The position numbers and the translations under genes are program-made. This document shows positions 43,177 through 43,320 of a stretch of 43,320 nt of DNA, one piece after another (positions within the stretch are counted from its first letter, which is position 1; each line of letters starts with the position of its first letter). This DNA comes from CAZTJA01 sp964613745 (GTDB lineage Bacteria; Desulfobacterota; Desulfomonilia; Desulfomonilales; Desulfomonilaceae). Location: assembly GCA_964613745.1 (NCBI GenBank), contig CAZTJA010000014.1, forward strand, positions 1 through 43,320, in the 5' to 3' direction. The notes beneath the pieces were generated by a model, which was given only the letters and a program-made list of their open reading frames with translations, did no database searches and was not told the DNA's origin.

Positions 43177-43320
43177 TTATTCTGCAAAGTAGCGGCATTC
43201 TCGGCAGGGACCCAGCTTAATTTTGCCCATAAACTTGGAATTCTTCATCTCGGCCTGTTTGCGGCGACCTTCACATGCGGCCGGACTGATCTTGCTGAGC
43301 ATACCCGGCACACGGCATTC
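43177..43320 (-). CDS. C-terminal end of a small Cys-rich protein (start outside window)
   Basis: 47 residues before a TAA at 43177-43179, open to the right edge. The visible part is basic with Cys at four places (ECRVPG, AACEG, PCRECRYF). The spacing suggests a small metal-binding or oxidoreductase-like protein, but the family is not recognised. It is on the minus strand like sulP and is separated from it by about 215 bases with no clear features, so the two need not share a transcript. Confidence 0.55.
   Translation of the reverse strand, partial: ECRVPGMLSKISPAACEGRRKQAEMKNSKFMGKIKLGPCRECRYFAE

Overview
The window looks like chromosomal DNA of a Gram-negative, probably anaerobic, deltaproteobacterium (Desulfobacterota; the content reminds me of Desulfomonile or Syntrophobacterales). 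This rests on gene content only: a periplasmic-heme-like sensor kinase with Cys-type PAS domains, a HypFCDE hydrogenase-maturation operon, an outer-membrane barrel, split glyQ/glyS, and a PAS-PAS-LuxR response regulator. It was not checked against a database. Most of the window is ordinary core and semi-core chromosome. There is no phage, IS element, CRISPR array or rRNA.

Left part (1-11767): the 3' part of a PAS/HAMP histidine kinase meets, tail to tail, a three-gene minus-strand cluster ending in a DprA/SLOG-like protein with a second, AbiG/DUF2971-like half, which is a possible defence locus. Then come rodZ-like and comEC (divergent), an NfeD-like/flotillin pair, and a ferritin-like/SagB-type oxidoreductase pair.

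Middle (11875-25254): hypF-hypC-hypD-hypE with a plausible promoter and coupled starts but no hydrogenase structural genes; two terminator-like hairpins; a Cys- and Trp-rich outer-membrane protein; a PBP4-type carboxypeptidase; tRNA-Leu(UAG); a small exported Tyr-rich protein; a STAS protein; an unusual nucleotidyltransferase/left-handed-helix/sugar-transferase-like fusion; a CDP-paratose (tyvelose) 2-epimerase-like protein; and a P1-family self-processing peptidase.

Right part (25415-43320): a REC-PAS-PAS-LuxR regulator convergent with glyQS, a TPR protein, a radical SAM/SPASM protein with a membrane protein, a PhoU-like protein, thiM-thiE-yraN, a metallo-beta-lactamase-fold hydrolase behind a perfect 14-bp palindrome, a metallophosphoesterase overlapping a lipid-kinase-like gene, an aroF-pheA fusion gene, a SulP transporter, and the end of a small Cys-rich gene.

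The most striking element is at 38870-39133. A promoter with a perfect -35 box drives a 30-codon leader peptide with five Phe codons in six positions, followed by mutually exclusive stems and a strong rho-independent terminator, directly upstream of a single gene that fuses DAHP synthase (first step of aromatic synthesis) with prephenate dehydratase plus ACT domain (committed Phe step). This reads as a phenylalanine-controlled transcription attenuator in front of a pathway-spanning fusion enzyme.
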